Made by a program: the position numbers and the translations under genes
Part shown: positions 22,665 through 35,390 of the stretch, piece after piece
Numbering within the stretch: the stretch's first letter is position 1
Layout: each line of letters begins with the position of its first letter
NCBI GenBank assembly: GCA_014607495.2
Contig: CP053163.1
Span: forward strand, 11,264,716-11,328,715
DNA: 64,000 bases
Direction: 5' to 3'
From: Carposina sasakii
Taxonomy: Eukaryota; Arthropoda; Insecta; Lepidoptera; Carposinidae
The notes under the pieces: model-generated
Database searches by the model: none
Seen by the model: only the letters and a program-made list of their open reading frames with translations
Told to the model about the DNA's origin: nothing

Positions 22665-24804
22665 GTTCTCTTTTTAGAAAAGTCTTGGAGTCTGACTTTA
22701 TTTTCTTCTTCAGCCCTGTGATTTCTCCGTCAGTCTTATGTATTTAGCTTATTACGAGTATTCCTAGGTAGACTCTAGCGTCTGAGAATTTATAAAAATT
22801 TTAGTGTTTTTCTGTTAAAAATGATAGAGTAATAAAGATTTTAAACGACTTCAAAAGAGAGTATATAAATTTGGATATATTTCTTATGTTTATTCAGAAT
22901 AAAATGTTTTGGTACTTTTCCTTGTGGATGGAAGGACGACTAGTTCCAACCTGAGTGGGTCACCATACAGAAATGTGGGAGTTTGAGGCGGGGAGGTTTT
23001 TTCCCTGACAGTTGGACACAGAAAAAGCTATTCAAAATCTGTCTTCTAAGGAAATTTTTTATGCAGTCGGGTTTTTGGATTTTTTAAATTGTCATATTTT
23101 TTTAATGTGGTGTTTTATAACCTGTGGAGTTGTAAGAAAATTTTTGCATGGGGCGTCTGTGTGACCGCGAAATATAAATTAATTTCGTAACAAACCGAGA
23201 GTTTTATTTGTCATTTTACCGGAATTTTTGTAATTATTTTCTGGACCAGCAACCACAGCAACAAGATCCTTAAGTATTACTGCTCCTTTTTTAGATCCTG
23301 TATATAGGTACATAATTATAAGTAAGATATAGAGAATATAGGAGTATCGTGAAAAAATGCTTAATCAGTCATCCTCCGGGATTCACCATGTTGCATTTCA
23401 ACTATCTCCACCTAGATTCTTTCCCCTGGCTATACAGGTAATCATTCTCACATTTTGCACCAATGGGGCGCTCCGTTGCACTACTCCTATTGCAATTTTC
23501 AATATTGTTTTTCTAAAGTGCCTTTTACAACTGCACAGGGAAAGTAATATTAATTCAAGGGAGCAAAGTTTTTATTTATTTCTCTCTTAAGTTTGCGGTA
23601 GGTACGTAGTTTTTCTTACGCTTCATTAAATTGACTTCGCGTCTCTTGTAAAAACGTCGCTTTTCCTTCAAGTTTCAAGTCAAAGAAAGTCGAGTGGGTA
23701 GTGTTTTTACTTGAATGAAGAATCTGAATATTTACGGAAGTTTCAATATTTTTTTCATAAAGTAGATGTTCCCTTAATAATCATATCCCATTCATTTACA
23801 TAATACACTTTTCTACAGTATCACGGTAGGTAATACACGTCATGACTGTGTGAAGGTTGGTAGGTACGAGTAGGTATGTACCAAAATTTCCCTATGTATA
23901 AATTTTTCACACTTGCAAAGTACATAAAATTTATACGATCACTTCATTTTTAGTGTTTACGATGGCAAACGCGACATTGTTTTCAAAGACACATCTTTTT
24001 CCTAGTCTAGCATGCCAGTTAACAGCTTATATAATCTATTTAGCTAGAATTACTAACGCCATCTATTGAGAGTATGAAGTAACCATCTATTGTGGAAAAA
24101 AGACACCGCTCTTGGGCCCGACTCCGTACATACAATGTATGTCACACTAGTGGATGCCTGCAACTCCGTTCCGTGGACAGTAGAAAAAATAAAATGACGA
24201 ATTTTCCAGTTTTTTTTCCATGATAACAAGCCTAACGCACTCTTGATTACTTTTAACTTTTTTGGGAAATCGCTGTCAAAGTTTTGAGCCTCTAACTTGT
24301 TGATATGGCCTTATTTCAAGTATTTTTGATTTAATTTAATAAAATAATATGGCCGTACTTATTTTAACATACTTGCAAGTAAATAAAAAAAGTATACCAT
24401 GTTTATTGAGAATTAAAAGATTATTTACGGTTTTAATGGAAATAGGATTTTGACGCATCACTATTTACAAATTTATCTGAGTCTTTTATAATTTATCGTT
24501 TCAAATCTTTCCGCAGAAACATAATGAACGTCAAAAATACATTGATAAAAAGTTTCCTGAATTCAAAGTTAGGGCAACGAGCAAGAATCTCCGAAACTCT
24601 GGATCCGAAGAAAATTGTTCACAAAACTTCTCTGTATAATCAGTTCTTGGTTTAAACGTTGATGGATGATCTAAACTTGACAAGATTTTGTTTAATTTTG
24701 CCAAAAAGCGATACCGGCGAAGGAAGTCTACTTTAAATGCCATATTGGCAGTAAATACTCTTAAGAGTTAGTATACTTTTAGGATAATTTAGATGATTAA
24801 AGTT
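22665..24804. other. AT-rich sequence, no gene recognised
   Basis: Contains frames at 23357-23590 (+) and 24531-24743 (-). The latter encodes a 70-residue basic peptide without recognised similarity. The word CTATACAG|GTAATC at 23437/23438 is a weak fused splice-site motif following a CTTTCCCCT tract. Confidence 0.3.
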
Positions 24805-24945
24805 TACACACTGAAAAGCTCAGCCTATACAGATAGTTTCGACGTTCGGACCTTTTCGCCTTGTGAGACTCCGAAACCAAATAATCAAACAGTAGCAACT
24901 GATATTCTAGTGAAGCCCCACATCAACTTAGACTAGGATCACGGC
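24805..24945 (+). repeat. Repeat P, highly eroded (copy 3)
   Basis: Only the right side aligns, ending in GCAACTGATATTCTAGTGAAGC and CCCACATCA in the family's order (GCAGCTGATGTATTCTAGTG, then CATCAG). The left part is barely recognisable. Confidence 0.4.
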
Positions 24946-25699
24946 TATATTCCATTCAAAACTAGAGTAAGAATATTTATATATCGTAGATACAGGTAAA
25001 CAGGTATAGATATTATGTAAATTACAGTGCGCTGAATCTTGCTAGTACTGAGCTTTCAAACTACAAAGGTCATTTCAAATTAGATACGAGTAAGTACATT
25101 CTTATAACCAAAAAAAGCAATTCAAGAAGAAATAAAATAACTTTGCAACATTCAATATAAATGACCTGAAAACTAGCCACGTAATCTAGCCACTTTTCAG
25201 TAAATTAAAAAATACTCTATTATTATGTAAAAACCGAAGTCAGGATGTCCTTTGCAAATATAATAAAATCGTTAAGTAATGTTAATTCGCTTAGCGACCG
25301 TGGTCGGTAAATATTATGAAAATATGCAAATTAATCTAAAGTTGGTTGGCCTCAGTTAAAATTAAATTCGAGGACCGTGTCTAACGTTTCTCTATAAATC
25401 TATGTTGATACCTAAGTAGTAAGGTAGCTTGAGCTATGCTTCAGTCTATATGCATGTAGTGAGGCTACTGCAGGCTACTGCCTGTAACCTAGTTACCTAC
25501 GAGTACTATACATTCTTTGACACCGTATAATATGTAACAATTATCCATTTATCTTGATGTGACTATTGTGATATTTTTATCTAATTCTCAAATTTTTTTT
25601 ATTATGTAGGTATTTAAATAATTGACATTTTTGCATGCAACTTTAATAATTATATTATAAATTTTAATTTAAATTGGACATTCTCAAAAAATTTGTATG
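24946..25699. other. Unassigned AT-rich sequence
   Basis: No gene. A local duplication, GAGGCTACTGCAGGCTACTG, lies at about 25460-25479. Confidence 0.3.
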
Positions 25700-25797
25700 C
25701 CAAATAGGCGGATCACAGAAGAGCTAATGTATCTATTTAACAACTGTAATAACCTGTGCATCACAAATAAACTATTTGATTTGATTTGATTTGATAC
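25700..25797 (+). mobile_element. LINE 3' end with (TTTGA)n tail
   Basis: A segment with the word order GGCGGATCACAGAAGAGCTA, GTAATAACCTGTGC, CAATAAAC-like (CACAAATAAACTA) and then a tail of repeated TTTGA units to 25797. This is the form of the 3' untranslated end of lepidopteran non-LTR elements. No coding part is left. Confidence 0.6.
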
Positions 25798-25869
25798 TCA
25801 AGCTTGACGGTGTCTAGATTTTACTAATCATGTAAACAAAAATGTTCGTGCGTTTATTAATTTTCTACT

Positions 25870-25932
25870 GGAATAGGTCATATACGGCGTATAGCAAAAG
25901 AGGTACTTATATTAAGCGAAAAACTATGAAAA
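25870..25932 (+). mobile_element. Q-family DNA-element terminus, eroded
   Basis: TATACGGCGTATAGCAAAAG, then GGTACTTATATTAAGCGAAA, then ACTATGAAAA. These words appear in the same order, complemented, at 50271-50327, where the terminus reads TACAGGGTGTAACAAAAAGG on the minus strand. No partner terminus was found nearby. Confidence 0.5.
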
Positions 25933-26077
25933 GTGACGAATATAAAGATACTATCCTTTTTTCAAGATTATATGAAAATTCTTGAGTTGTTTAGGAATTC
26001 TCCATATTGTCTGGAAAAATAAATATAGATAGATGTATGTCATTTCAAGTTTCAAATTCTGTTAATAGGTTCTTTAT

Positions 26078-26257
26078 CATCCATCATCATCAGCCTATTG
26101 CAGTCCACTGCTGGACGTAGGCCTCCCCCAGGGCACGCCACAAGACTGTCATGGGGGGTATTTGCCCATAGTCACCACGCTGGGTAAGCGGGTTGGTGAA
26201 CGCAGTTTGTATTTTGGACTATGTTGTCAACACGGGAGGCGCTGCTACACACCCCCC
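26078..26257 (-). mobile_element. SINE-B copy 3, reverse, 5'-truncated, 12-bp TSD
   Basis: Direct repeats TAGGTTCTTTAT at 26066-26077 and 26258-26269 enclose a 180-bp reverse copy. The complement of the (GAT)n tail is at 26081-26090. The LINE-derived C-terminal peptide region is on the minus strand. The 5' end is cut off in the GCAGCAGCGCCTCCCG region and ends CACACACCCCCC, possibly non-templated. Confidence 0.92.
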
Positions 26258-26639
26258 TAGGTTCTTTATATTGGACTTTTTTCATAGCATTTTGCTTTAC
26301 ATATTACGAGTATTACATCACGTGTAAAGAAATCGATTGTTTTGAGCAGAAAGCGTAAATAACAAAAATCCAGTGTTCATATGTTTGGAACACAATTTTG
26401 GTAAAAACTTTTCTCTAAAACTCGATTAAGTTCATTATAACTAGGCGACATCCTCTTTGTCTTTTGCATTAGTGCACGTGGACAAAGCCCCTGCAATTAC
26501 TAGGAATAGGCCAATGATATTAAAACGACACAAAGCAGCTACACAGAGAGGTGGTCACCGTCAATGTGGTCATGAATTATTTAAGGTAATAAACCATTGG
26601 TTAAATCCTTGCCATTAAATCCATAGGTATATAGGTAGA

Positions 26640-26822
26640 GTTACTATCGATGCCAAAATAACTAAACTGATTGAAACGGAATTTGGTACATCGGTACTGA
26701 AGAACCTGAGTAAGGACAAAGGCAACTTTTTATTCCGGGAAAATATTTTTATACCGGATAATTTCGACATTTTGTTTTTCCTGCAGTCCACGCGGATGAA
26801 GTCGAGAGCATCCACTAGTTTT
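26640..26822 (-). mobile_element. Lepidopteran GACTTCATCCGCG repeat (copy J1)
   Basis: On the minus strand it begins ACTAGTGGATGCTCTCGACT, then TCATCCGCGTGGACTGC, then CCGGTATAAAA and GTACCAAATTCCGTTTC. This order is typical of a very common lepidopteran interspersed repeat (GACTTCGTCCGCGTGGA ... GGGATAAAAAGTAGCC ... CCAAATTTC). A frame through it is not a gene. The other copy is at 52045-52366. Confidence 0.75.
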
Positions 26823-28994
26823 AACATATAGCCTTAGTCTGTTATGCCTTCCCAATTACCATAGGAACCTTCGCAGTACTATTTAAGAACAAAATTATTG
26901 AGCTATTGTTTGAACAGCTCCTTTTTGTATTAGTTCCATGCACACGGTATTGTTAAAATCAGCAAAGCGATCGATTTAGCTAAGCGGCTTAAAGCCTCAG
27001 GTTTAAGTCATTAAGTGATTGATCAGGCTTTCCTATTTTGGACATACTGTACGGAGGTAATGCGATGTGTAATAGGTACCGTAGTATCTGAATAATATGC
27101 TGCAATTTGTTATTTTATGTGCAAGTATTAGCAATTTTATTGTTAACATGAGGTACACTTGCAAGTATTACAAAACCGCAATGGGTTTTGAATAATACCA
27201 TGGTTTTTGGTGGGAGATGATTTGACAACATCACATTACTTTGCTCGTTTATTTAATTTAATTAGGTCAGGTTAAGTTAAAACTGTCAAAATAACATGCA
27301 CGGGCCGAGTTAGCGAACGTGCTGAAATAAAAGAGCGGCTAGCGAGTGTAATAGAAGGTTGTTTTGGTGTTTTCCACGTAAGCGTCCACGTACTTATGTG
27401 CCCGCGATATCCACATTTAAATATGCAGTTTTCTCAAAGGCTAATCAATAGGGAATATGCGTCTGACACGAAAACAGTTTTTTTTATATTTTATTTTATT
27501 CGAAAGATATTACAAATACAAACCGAATAGTGCAAAAATAACATCAATGGGTTAGTAAATACCATAGTTACAGGAGTTTAAAAGTTTGAAAAATCTTACG
27601 AGAAAAATTTCAGGAATCAAAACATACAATTTTACCCATATTTTGAACTATCTCACTGACCTAATAAACACTTTATTAATATCTGCACCTATTAGTAAAC
27701 AATTTTTATTGACAACAAAATATAAAATATTACGTTTATAAAATAATATTGCATTTTTTCCCCATACTAATTTGAGACAGTTGTATTATGACGTCAAAGT
27801 CTTTGCCATTTTAGTGTGGAGCAAACGGAGCTTTTCAAAAACGTTTTGCCGGCTCGTATTTTTGAATTGCTGTAAATCCAAAACGGTTAAAGTTAGATAT
27901 GCCATTCCAAGGGCAAACTTTATTCATTTTTTACGTAGAATATAAAAATGAAATAAAAAAATTCATACATGTACCCTATTGTTAAATTGTCTATTCAACT
28001 GTCATCGTTATATAGATTTCATATATTGTTATTAGCGATTATTGACTTTCGAAAAACATTCGATAAATATGATCCATTTTCTAGAGGTTTGAAATATTCA
28101 AAGCAGTTTTCATAAAAACGTAAATGCTTGACATAAACCGTTCGGAAAATGCTAAAAAGGTTATTGCTATGTATCTGGGTGAATTTCCCAGGTACGTTTT
28201 TAGCGCGGCGTGGATGAAAATCGTAGTGGAAAGTGCAAAATGCACATTTATTAATTTTTTTTCATTAAGTTCAGACAGTGATCTAGACTAACGTTTAAAA
28301 CTTAAGACCAAAATCTATTTGTTTACGCATTAAAAAAATTATCAAAGGCTCTAAATCTAATTGCGGTGCTATGTCCCCACTTCATTTGCAAAAATAAATT
28401 TGGCTATTTAAATTTTCGGGTGAATTAACTTAACAGAATACATACATATTTTAAAAATACATTAAACAACACTATTATTTACACCATGAGCAGTAATTTA
28501 ACTATACCCGGTAGTACCTGTAACAGCTTTTTAAAAATGTCCCGCGGAAAAAGTCAATAACGCTGGCGCATTTTGAACATTACACTATTTCATCATAATG
28601 AATGAGATAGATGCTAAGCTATCTTTCCCCGCACTGCTCTGTCAAGCCATCGTATACCAAGTACAAGGATGTTTGATACACTGAACAGTTTTCCCGCCAA
28701 AAACGTAAGTATAACCTGCGGTGGCGCAGGAATACAAATTTATCATATAACGGTGTCATGTGTATTTAAAAAACTAAAAGGCTGTTTAAAAAGAAATTTT
28801 ACAGATGATTAAAGATTAGATGTATCGACGTAATTGCAAATGAATTATTACAATTAAAATAATAGTGTCCGTTATAATTTGAAATTTGTTACTTAATTCT
28901 AAGTACGGTGTCGCAACTCCAGTGGCTCCGGTGGCAAAAAAGAGGGCCACCGTAATATAATAATGTCACCGTAATTGGTATTTTGTCTTTTTAT
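26823..28994. other. AT-rich sequence, no gene recognised
   Basis: No member of the listed families found. Less AT-biased patches are near 27300-27420, 27780-27910 and 28540-28740, none with a recognisable frame. Confidence 0.3.
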
Positions 28995-29115
28995 ATACAG
29001 GATGACTGGAAAACGGGTATTATTTCTATTGAGATGTAAAAGTACTGCCCATTTTCTACCTTCATGGGTAGGAAGACCCATTAAAAAAATTACGGCTTCA
29101 GGGTTATGCCCCATT
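28995..29115 (+). mobile_element. Possible DNA-element terminus (TACAGGATGACTGG)
   Basis: The start TATACAGGATGACTGGAAAA resembles the family of insect DNA elements with TACAGGGTG ends. No matching second end was found. A GGTGGC...GCCACC pair just upstream (28928-28952) can form a short hairpin. Low-confidence call. Confidence 0.25.
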
Positions 29116-30638
29116 TTGTAATGTTTTTAAAATCACCTTATTATTAAATGGAAATGCATAAAAAACTAAAATACGTGTATATTTCAGTAATTCAACTAGA
29201 TAAATAAATAATCATTGGAGACAAAACAACAGACATCAACTTGGCATTGTCAAAGTACAATTACCAAAAGGTTTATAATTTTTTTTCCTGATTCTTTCCT
29301 ATTCATTCAAAATAATGATTTCACGTAATTCGCACACTTAATTAAACTAAATTCAAAAGGTATAATTATGAAAAAGCTTACCAACAGCTGACTAATAAGA
29401 ATTTTAAAAGTGCTATCCTATGGCGCGACAACCTTTTTTAACAAGTAACCTAAGTTTGTAGTCAAATTTAAAAAATACAAAGGTGATGAACTGACATTAT
29501 AATATATATATTATAGCATAGGAATCTTACTGCTATCCAAAGGCCTTTTCATGATGCAGTTCAACTCGAATCGAGGTCATACCGCCACCTCCATCTCGTC
29601 TTACTCCTACCCCAGGCAGCCGCTCTGTAGCATCCAGCCAGTTGCACTGTTCGTCTATCTTTCGGTGTCTAAACGACTAACATGGCCGGCACTTTTACTG
29701 TCCAGTTCCTTTTTGGTAGGCGATTAGCATACCTAATGGTGTTCCTGATGCAGTCTGAGCACTGTAGGTCAATCAATAGACAGCATAAGCACACATATCG
29801 ACAAGTAGACGTTATAAGATCATAGGAAGGGAACCGTTCCTAAATGAACTAAGTTCTTCCAGGCACTTGAGATTCATCTCACAATATTAATAGCTGACCA
29901 ATAAGAATGTAATATTTTCTGAGTCCTGACTGTTCTCAGAAAAAATATCTATATATTGAATGTTCTACTGGCCTAGTGCACATAATTATTATCTACTATT
30001 TCCCACGTTTTGTGATATTGATTATGACTTGGCCTTCGGTTCAAACTCAAGGAAACCACCCAAAATTGCTACTATAAACCCGAGTAACTTTGCGATAAAC
30101 CCGAGTAGCTTGAACAAGTACGCCTGATGATAACAGAAGAGTTCTATATTCTACTTGCCTCAATATAACACTGCTATAGGCTGTAGCGCCACGGAATGTA
30201 TTTTTTGAAACCTATATTGGTCAGCTGCTAGTAAGCTTTCTCATAATAAATTACACCTTTTTGAGTAGCTTATTAAATAAGGAATTTAGTTTGATAAAGG
30301 GTACGCATGACGCAGTATATTATTTTGAAAGAGTAGGGGCTTAATTGGCAAAAACATTTAACAAATTTTGTTTGACCATTCCATGTTGATAGATTTTTGG
30401 GAGGTCAAAGTATAAAATGTGATTTATTTCTTATATGCCATTCTACTCATCTAAAAGGAGATTTGCAAAATAATAATAAAATGTCATATCTCCGACACTG
30501 TGAATTTCCGGATGGGGTGTTTCTTATATATAAAGGTACGAGTAGCTAACGAGGTGCACTTTCAAATGTGAAAAGAAATGATCCTTATTTCTGGTTTTCG
30601 AAGATTTTTTACGTACATATAAATAAATACGGCTAGGT
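29116..30638. other. AT-rich sequence, no gene recognised
   Basis: An 18-bp perfect AT palindrome is at about 29499-29516. A short direct repeat, ATAAACCCGAGTA, occurs twice at about 30075-30087 and 30093-30105. The patch at 29575-29760 is more GC-rich but has no recognisable frame. Confidence 0.3.
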
Positions 30639-30730
30639 TCCTGAAATGGTGTAGTCAGAACTGCGAGATCTTATAGGAGATACCATGGCCACTACGTTTT
30701 ATGCTAAGAAAAAAGTCACTAGGAAGCATT
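30639..30730 (+). repeat. Repeat P fragment (copy 4)
   Basis: Left part of the family: CCTGAAATGGTGTAGTCAG, AACTGCGAGATC, GGCCACTACGTTTTATGC. It breaks off before the central AGTCGCTAGC section. Confidence 0.6.
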
Positions 30731-32443
30731 TTAAAGTAAGTAATAAAATATTTCCCTAACTGTTAACGTGTTCCTTAAATTTGTTATCATAGTTTCTAAG
30801 CTATAATCATGATGATAAACATTATTACCAACTAATAAACGAAAAATCTAAAGTTTTCATATTCTTATAAAATAAATAAATAGGTAATTCGTATGATGTT
30901 CTCCTGTATTTATAATTCCGCTGGTTGTAATAAATTTCAGTGGAGAGATTAACAATTTCGGTGGTTTGATAATAATATCGGTGGCGATTGAAATTTTTAA
31001 ATGCAGATATCTCAAGAAATAATACGTTTTTAAAAATGTGTACCATATGACTGAATATTATATATTTTTAGCTATTACTTCGAATACAAAAAAGTTATAG
31101 AAAGTGGATATAAAATTTCGCCAGCGTAATTAGTCAAAAATCGAGGTTGTTGAAATTCACCCATCTCCATGATATGGGGCCTTATTTCCCTAGTACATTG
31201 ATATACGCCCTCACAGTAAATGATGTGAACACTCAATGTGATGTTTACGATGATAATAAGATGTAAATATATGGGTACTAGGCATTTTAAGCACCTTGAG
31301 ATATATAACACAATAAATAGATAGATAATATTCGCAGGAATGAATGGTAGAAAAGGAGATATTGCGCCAATCCTAATTGAATGAAAACCTTGTCCTGCCC
31401 AGGTCAAAATCACAAAATAGACAAGTATACGGAAATGTTTTTGGTTTGTAAATAATTGTTCTTCACTACACGATACGCTACAGTAGGTTAGGTTTATTGT
31501 ACAAACTACTTTTACTTAAATAACAGTTAAATTATATCAATAGATTCGGTTTTACAAATTTTTGAAACAAGAAATATTCAAATATTTTAATCTCCACTGA
31601 AAATAATTGAGTTTGATGAACTTTTTACCAATTCCGCTTTACATAGCGCATGAGTAACTTTAATCACGTTTTAATAAGAATAGTTTTGGATATCCTTTGA
31701 AATGTTGATTAAGGTTATAAAAATGCTAATAGACTTCCATACTCTATGACAGAATAATTACTAAAAACAACTAAAAGTGAACACCGAGGCCTATTTTGCA
31801 TTACAAACGTATCACAGCCAATTTTAGCGAAGTTTTTTTGAGTTAAAAGTAAAAATAAACTAACGCGACTGCTTAATCGCATTAGTTGGGTGCAGCATTG
31901 AACACTTGCATAAAATAGCTTCTTCAATTATAATTTACTAAGGACATAAGGCAACAAGGTAAAAAAAACGAATTTCAAAACGAAAGTCAATTAGTTTGAT
32001 AATTAATCTAAATAACAATTTTATAAGTATGTGGCTACTGCGTACAACGCTATATAAGATGTCAAAAAACTTACTTTACGTAGAATTCCTAGTAAAAACT
32101 TACCTACGTAGAACTGATAATAACCTTTTTCATTTGAAATTTTCCCTCATTTACATACTTAACTGCAAACGGATAGCGTTGAACTAAAACTTATCTACCT
32201 GCATTAATATTAATGATTTTATTAAACACCGGGATGGGGTTGGTGTTTTCAATGTGTGCGTTGATGATTTCATGACCCCTTCTGTGTACTTTTGAGTCCC
32301 TAAAGAGGTGACCTCGTTTGATATCATAACGAGATTTGAGAGAAATGTGATGGTATATTTTATGTGATATGATGGTGTGTCATATAACCTTAGCAAGGCA
32401 TTATTTAACACATTTTGATACAAAAAATGGCTTATTTGCACCA
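30731..32443. other. AT-rich sequence, no gene recognised
   Basis: Frames on the minus strand at 31075-31413 (112 residues) and 31715-31927 are hydrophobic or low-complexity and show no recognised domain. CGGTGG occurs twice and CAGTGG once at 30930-30990, spaced by AT-rich sequence. GTAGGTTAGGTTT at 31482-31494 is a two-unit TTAGG-like run. Confidence 0.3.
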
Positions 32444-32717
32444 TTTGATTTGACTTCTATGGTGTTCTGGGAGTGAAAAAAAGTATAATACTACAGCTGC
32501 TTCTCTTCCCGGGCATACTGTACAAGTCAGTTGAGGGACAAGAGGGTCTTGGTGTTTTGTAGGCGATGGGCTGACCACCTGTCACTATTAACCGAACTTG
32601 TACATCTCAACTATACCCTCAAATTGGTCAGAATGTGGCACCATGTGGTTCTATCGGCCCTTGGTGCTCTGCCTACCCCGTAAGGTATAAAGGCGTGGTT
32701 ATATGTATGTATGTATG
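32444..32717 (+). mobile_element. SINE-A copy 4, 11-bp TSD
   Basis: Flanked by the perfect direct repeat TATTTGCACCA at 32433-32443 and 32718-32728. Ten bases (TTTGATTTGA) precede the usual start CTTCTATG, so either the 5' end is extended or it carries extra nucleotides from the insertion event. The body has GCTGCTTCTCTTCCCGGGCA and the end GGCGTGGTTATATGTATG. Confidence 0.92.
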
Positions 32718-32728
32718 TATTTGCACCA

Positions 32729-34189
32729 AATACATAGGTAGGTAATCCTAGATTTCATTTTGTTCGAGATGTAGTACCAATTCAAGTTTTTATTATTATT
32801 TTTTATTAGATATATCTGTTAGTGTTATAGACTTCCTTTAGGATTTAGTACAAGAGGGTCCAAATTTATCAAAATTGGCTACTTTTAATGTTCTTTTGGT
32901 ACTTATTATTTCGAGCCTATTTGGCTCGTGCGAACTTATTGGTCTACTCGACTTGTTCAGTACACATTTATGGAGTACAAAGTTCTACAATTAAAACTCC
33001 TAATGATTAATCTAACGATAAATCAATCAAGTATATACTTCTATAGAAAGATTATAAAAAATTGCACTTATTTTTTCATACAACAGCGAGATTAATGCCT
33101 TCATTGGTACTGGGTAACCTGGTTACTTTAGTACATAACTATATACACAGTTATTGGACTTACATATGTAGCCTGTGATCACATTTGAAGGGGATTACCA
33201 GGCGATTAGGTATTTAAACGTTTAGGCCGTCCGAACTGGAGTAATTTGGGTCACTTCTTGCTCTCATCAAAAATTTTCATTTCATTTATATCCGAATGGA
33301 ACCCGCAAATTACTTGGGATTTTCTTTTTTGGCTCTTTGTAAAATTGCCTACGTCCACTTAAGGATATTAAACGGAGGAGACAAAGAAGCGAATGTAACT
33401 TAATCGTGGGATAGGCACTCGCTTTCTATTTGCTCCTGGGCTGTGGCTCTGTATTGTTTTAAATGTCTTAAGATTTTTCGTTTTACTTTTTTTTTGTGTG
33501 AGGAGACTAAACTTCGTGAACGTGGCGAAACGTTTCTCAAATCGATTAACATTTCAGAGCTTGATATTAATAAGTTTTTATGTACAACGTGTCCGTAATT
33601 TCAAGTAATACAAGTAATACAATACATCTATATTATAATAGATTAAAAACAAGTGACCAATAATGTGACATCATGTCTGCTAATCTCACAAGCCTACCGA
33701 ATCACAAGAAGAAAGACAGATGAATAAACCTAATATAAATTAAACGTAGCCTTAAACTTAAATCACACTGAACCATTGAAAATAACTCTTTTATAAAAGA
33801 CTCCTTACCTCTAAACCACACTCGGTTCCACAAGGCAAAGATTAATAGAGCTTTCATTAGATAATGACTTCTCATGATCAAGCGATGTCAATATCATATG
33901 GCATACCGAAATAAAATATCAGTCACATGGCCAAAACACACCTTTGTCATACCAATGTCACTTAATGACAGCTAGATCGTGACGTCAACATGGGTCACAG
34001 GACTCACGGGTCAACAATCAGAGTGACATCCTTGTCCAAGAAGGACCATGCTTTAAAAATATAAAAAATTATATTACCTCAATTAATTGCTTCTAGCTAT
34101 TGTATCTCCAGCTCAAAGCTGGATTATAAAAGCGAGACGCCTTTATTAGCAGTGTTAACATCATGCTCCAAAAATAAAAAACAATCTTG
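32729..34189. other. AT-rich sequence, no gene recognised
   Basis: No repeat family member was recognised. A small TGACAT/GTCAC-rich patch is at 33920-34030. Confidence 0.3.
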
Positions 34190-34475
34190 TAGGTACCTAC
34201 TGAACGGCTTTCTGTTTGCAATGCCTGAGTGCGACGTGTTTGCCTGGTGATGGGTGAATGTGTGCAGGGAATGTTTGAGGTCTTATGAGGCGATGGATGG
34301 CAGTGCAAATCTGTAAATTATTATCATTATGTTTATTTATTGTTATTTTATGTTATAAATTATTACTTTAATTTTTAATTTAATTTTTACATAGCCAGTG
34401 CGAAATCTGGATTGCATAACGCATTGGTTTAATTACTGTAATGCTAAGTGATTTTTTATAAAATAAATAAATAAA
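34190..34475 (+). mobile_element. Possible retroposon 3' end with A-rich tail
   Basis: A GC-richer section (TGAGTGCGACGTGTTTGCCT, GATGGATGGCAGTGCAAATC) runs into an AT-rich stretch ending in (AAAT)n-like ATAAAATAAATAAATAAA at 34458-34475. This layout is that of a LINE 3' untranslated region and tail. There is no coding part, second copy or target duplication to prove it. Confidence 0.3.
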
Positions 34476-34936
34476 TCTTACTTACGCTAATTGCGTAGTT
34501 TTAAGTTACTTATAAATATTTCTACTATCTGTATTATTATAATGAATAAAATCCCCTTTGTTATAGTTTGTTAACTACATCTTACTTTTAATGATTACCC
34601 GACTAACCTTGTTATAATGTTATGTTCTTGCTCCTTAGACAAGGTATTCTATTCTATTTTCTACCCTTATCTTGTTATTACTTACTAATTTTGTATTATT
34701 TATCCTTACAATTATCACGAGTATTAATCTTATTGTTAACTTATAATATACATACATATCTTTCATTATCTTTTGTTTAGGTGATTAGGTACCATAGGTT
34801 TGTAAAGGCCAGATAATCTAGGCATAGATAGTTAGGCCTCTCAGACAATCCCTGCTAGTAATAGCCAATGGGGCATGCACTTAGCGAGATGTCTTTAGCC
34901 GTGACCGCAGGCTGTACTAGACAGACTTGTGAGTAT

Positions 34937-35154
34937 GCGTTTTTCCACTAGACGACACGACAACGACACGACCACGACATTGCGTCGTATCTAGTATGGG
35001 GGCCGTGACGTCATTTCCTCATATAGTATAGGGGCCTAGTATAGTATAGGTGTCATCTATTGGAAAACGAGCATTAATACATTTTTACTACCAATAAAGC
35101 CATGGTAGTGTCCTGGCCGTGGTCGTATCGTGATCGTGTCGTCTAATGGACGCC
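34937..35154. mobile_element. Foldback MITE, ACGACACGAC family, composite copy
   Basis: The left arm 34937-34978 starts GCGTTTTTCCACTAGACGAC and continues in a pseudo-tandem of ACGACACGAC words. The complementary arm is at 35115-35154. An internal word at about 35059-35073 (CTATTGGAAAACGAGC) also complements the left end, suggesting one complete copy joined to part of another. About 60 bases from the left end align with the complement of the right end of 45497-45631. No frame. Confidence 0.75.
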
Positions 35155-35390
35155 TAATGGAGTACAGGCACACAGGCTTTGCCGGAATCCGACGTGATAT
35201 CTACATGGGCACGGGTATTCACTAAGATGAAGATTGCTTTATAAGCTTTACAGGCCCATTTGAACTTCGGTTTAGATTACTTACCTATACATTATGCCCC
35301 TCACTAAAAGTGTTAATGTTACAAAAAGGATTTGGTTACGTCTTATCCAATTACCATAAGTTAAGTAGATCTAAGTATTTATAAAGTTTC

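Noticed and set aside
24531..24743. Small host protein gene on the minus strand
   Set aside because: Seventy basic residues with no recognised domain, no splice or promoter support and no repeat of the frame elsewhere.
29499..29516. 18-bp AT palindrome as a regulatory site or origin
   Set aside because: Pure TA/AT palindromes are frequent by chance in such AT-rich sequence.
31075..31413. 112-residue hydrophobic frame on the minus strand
   Set aside because: AT-rich DNA readily gives Ile/Leu/Tyr-rich frames; no signal peptide plus domain combination was recognised.
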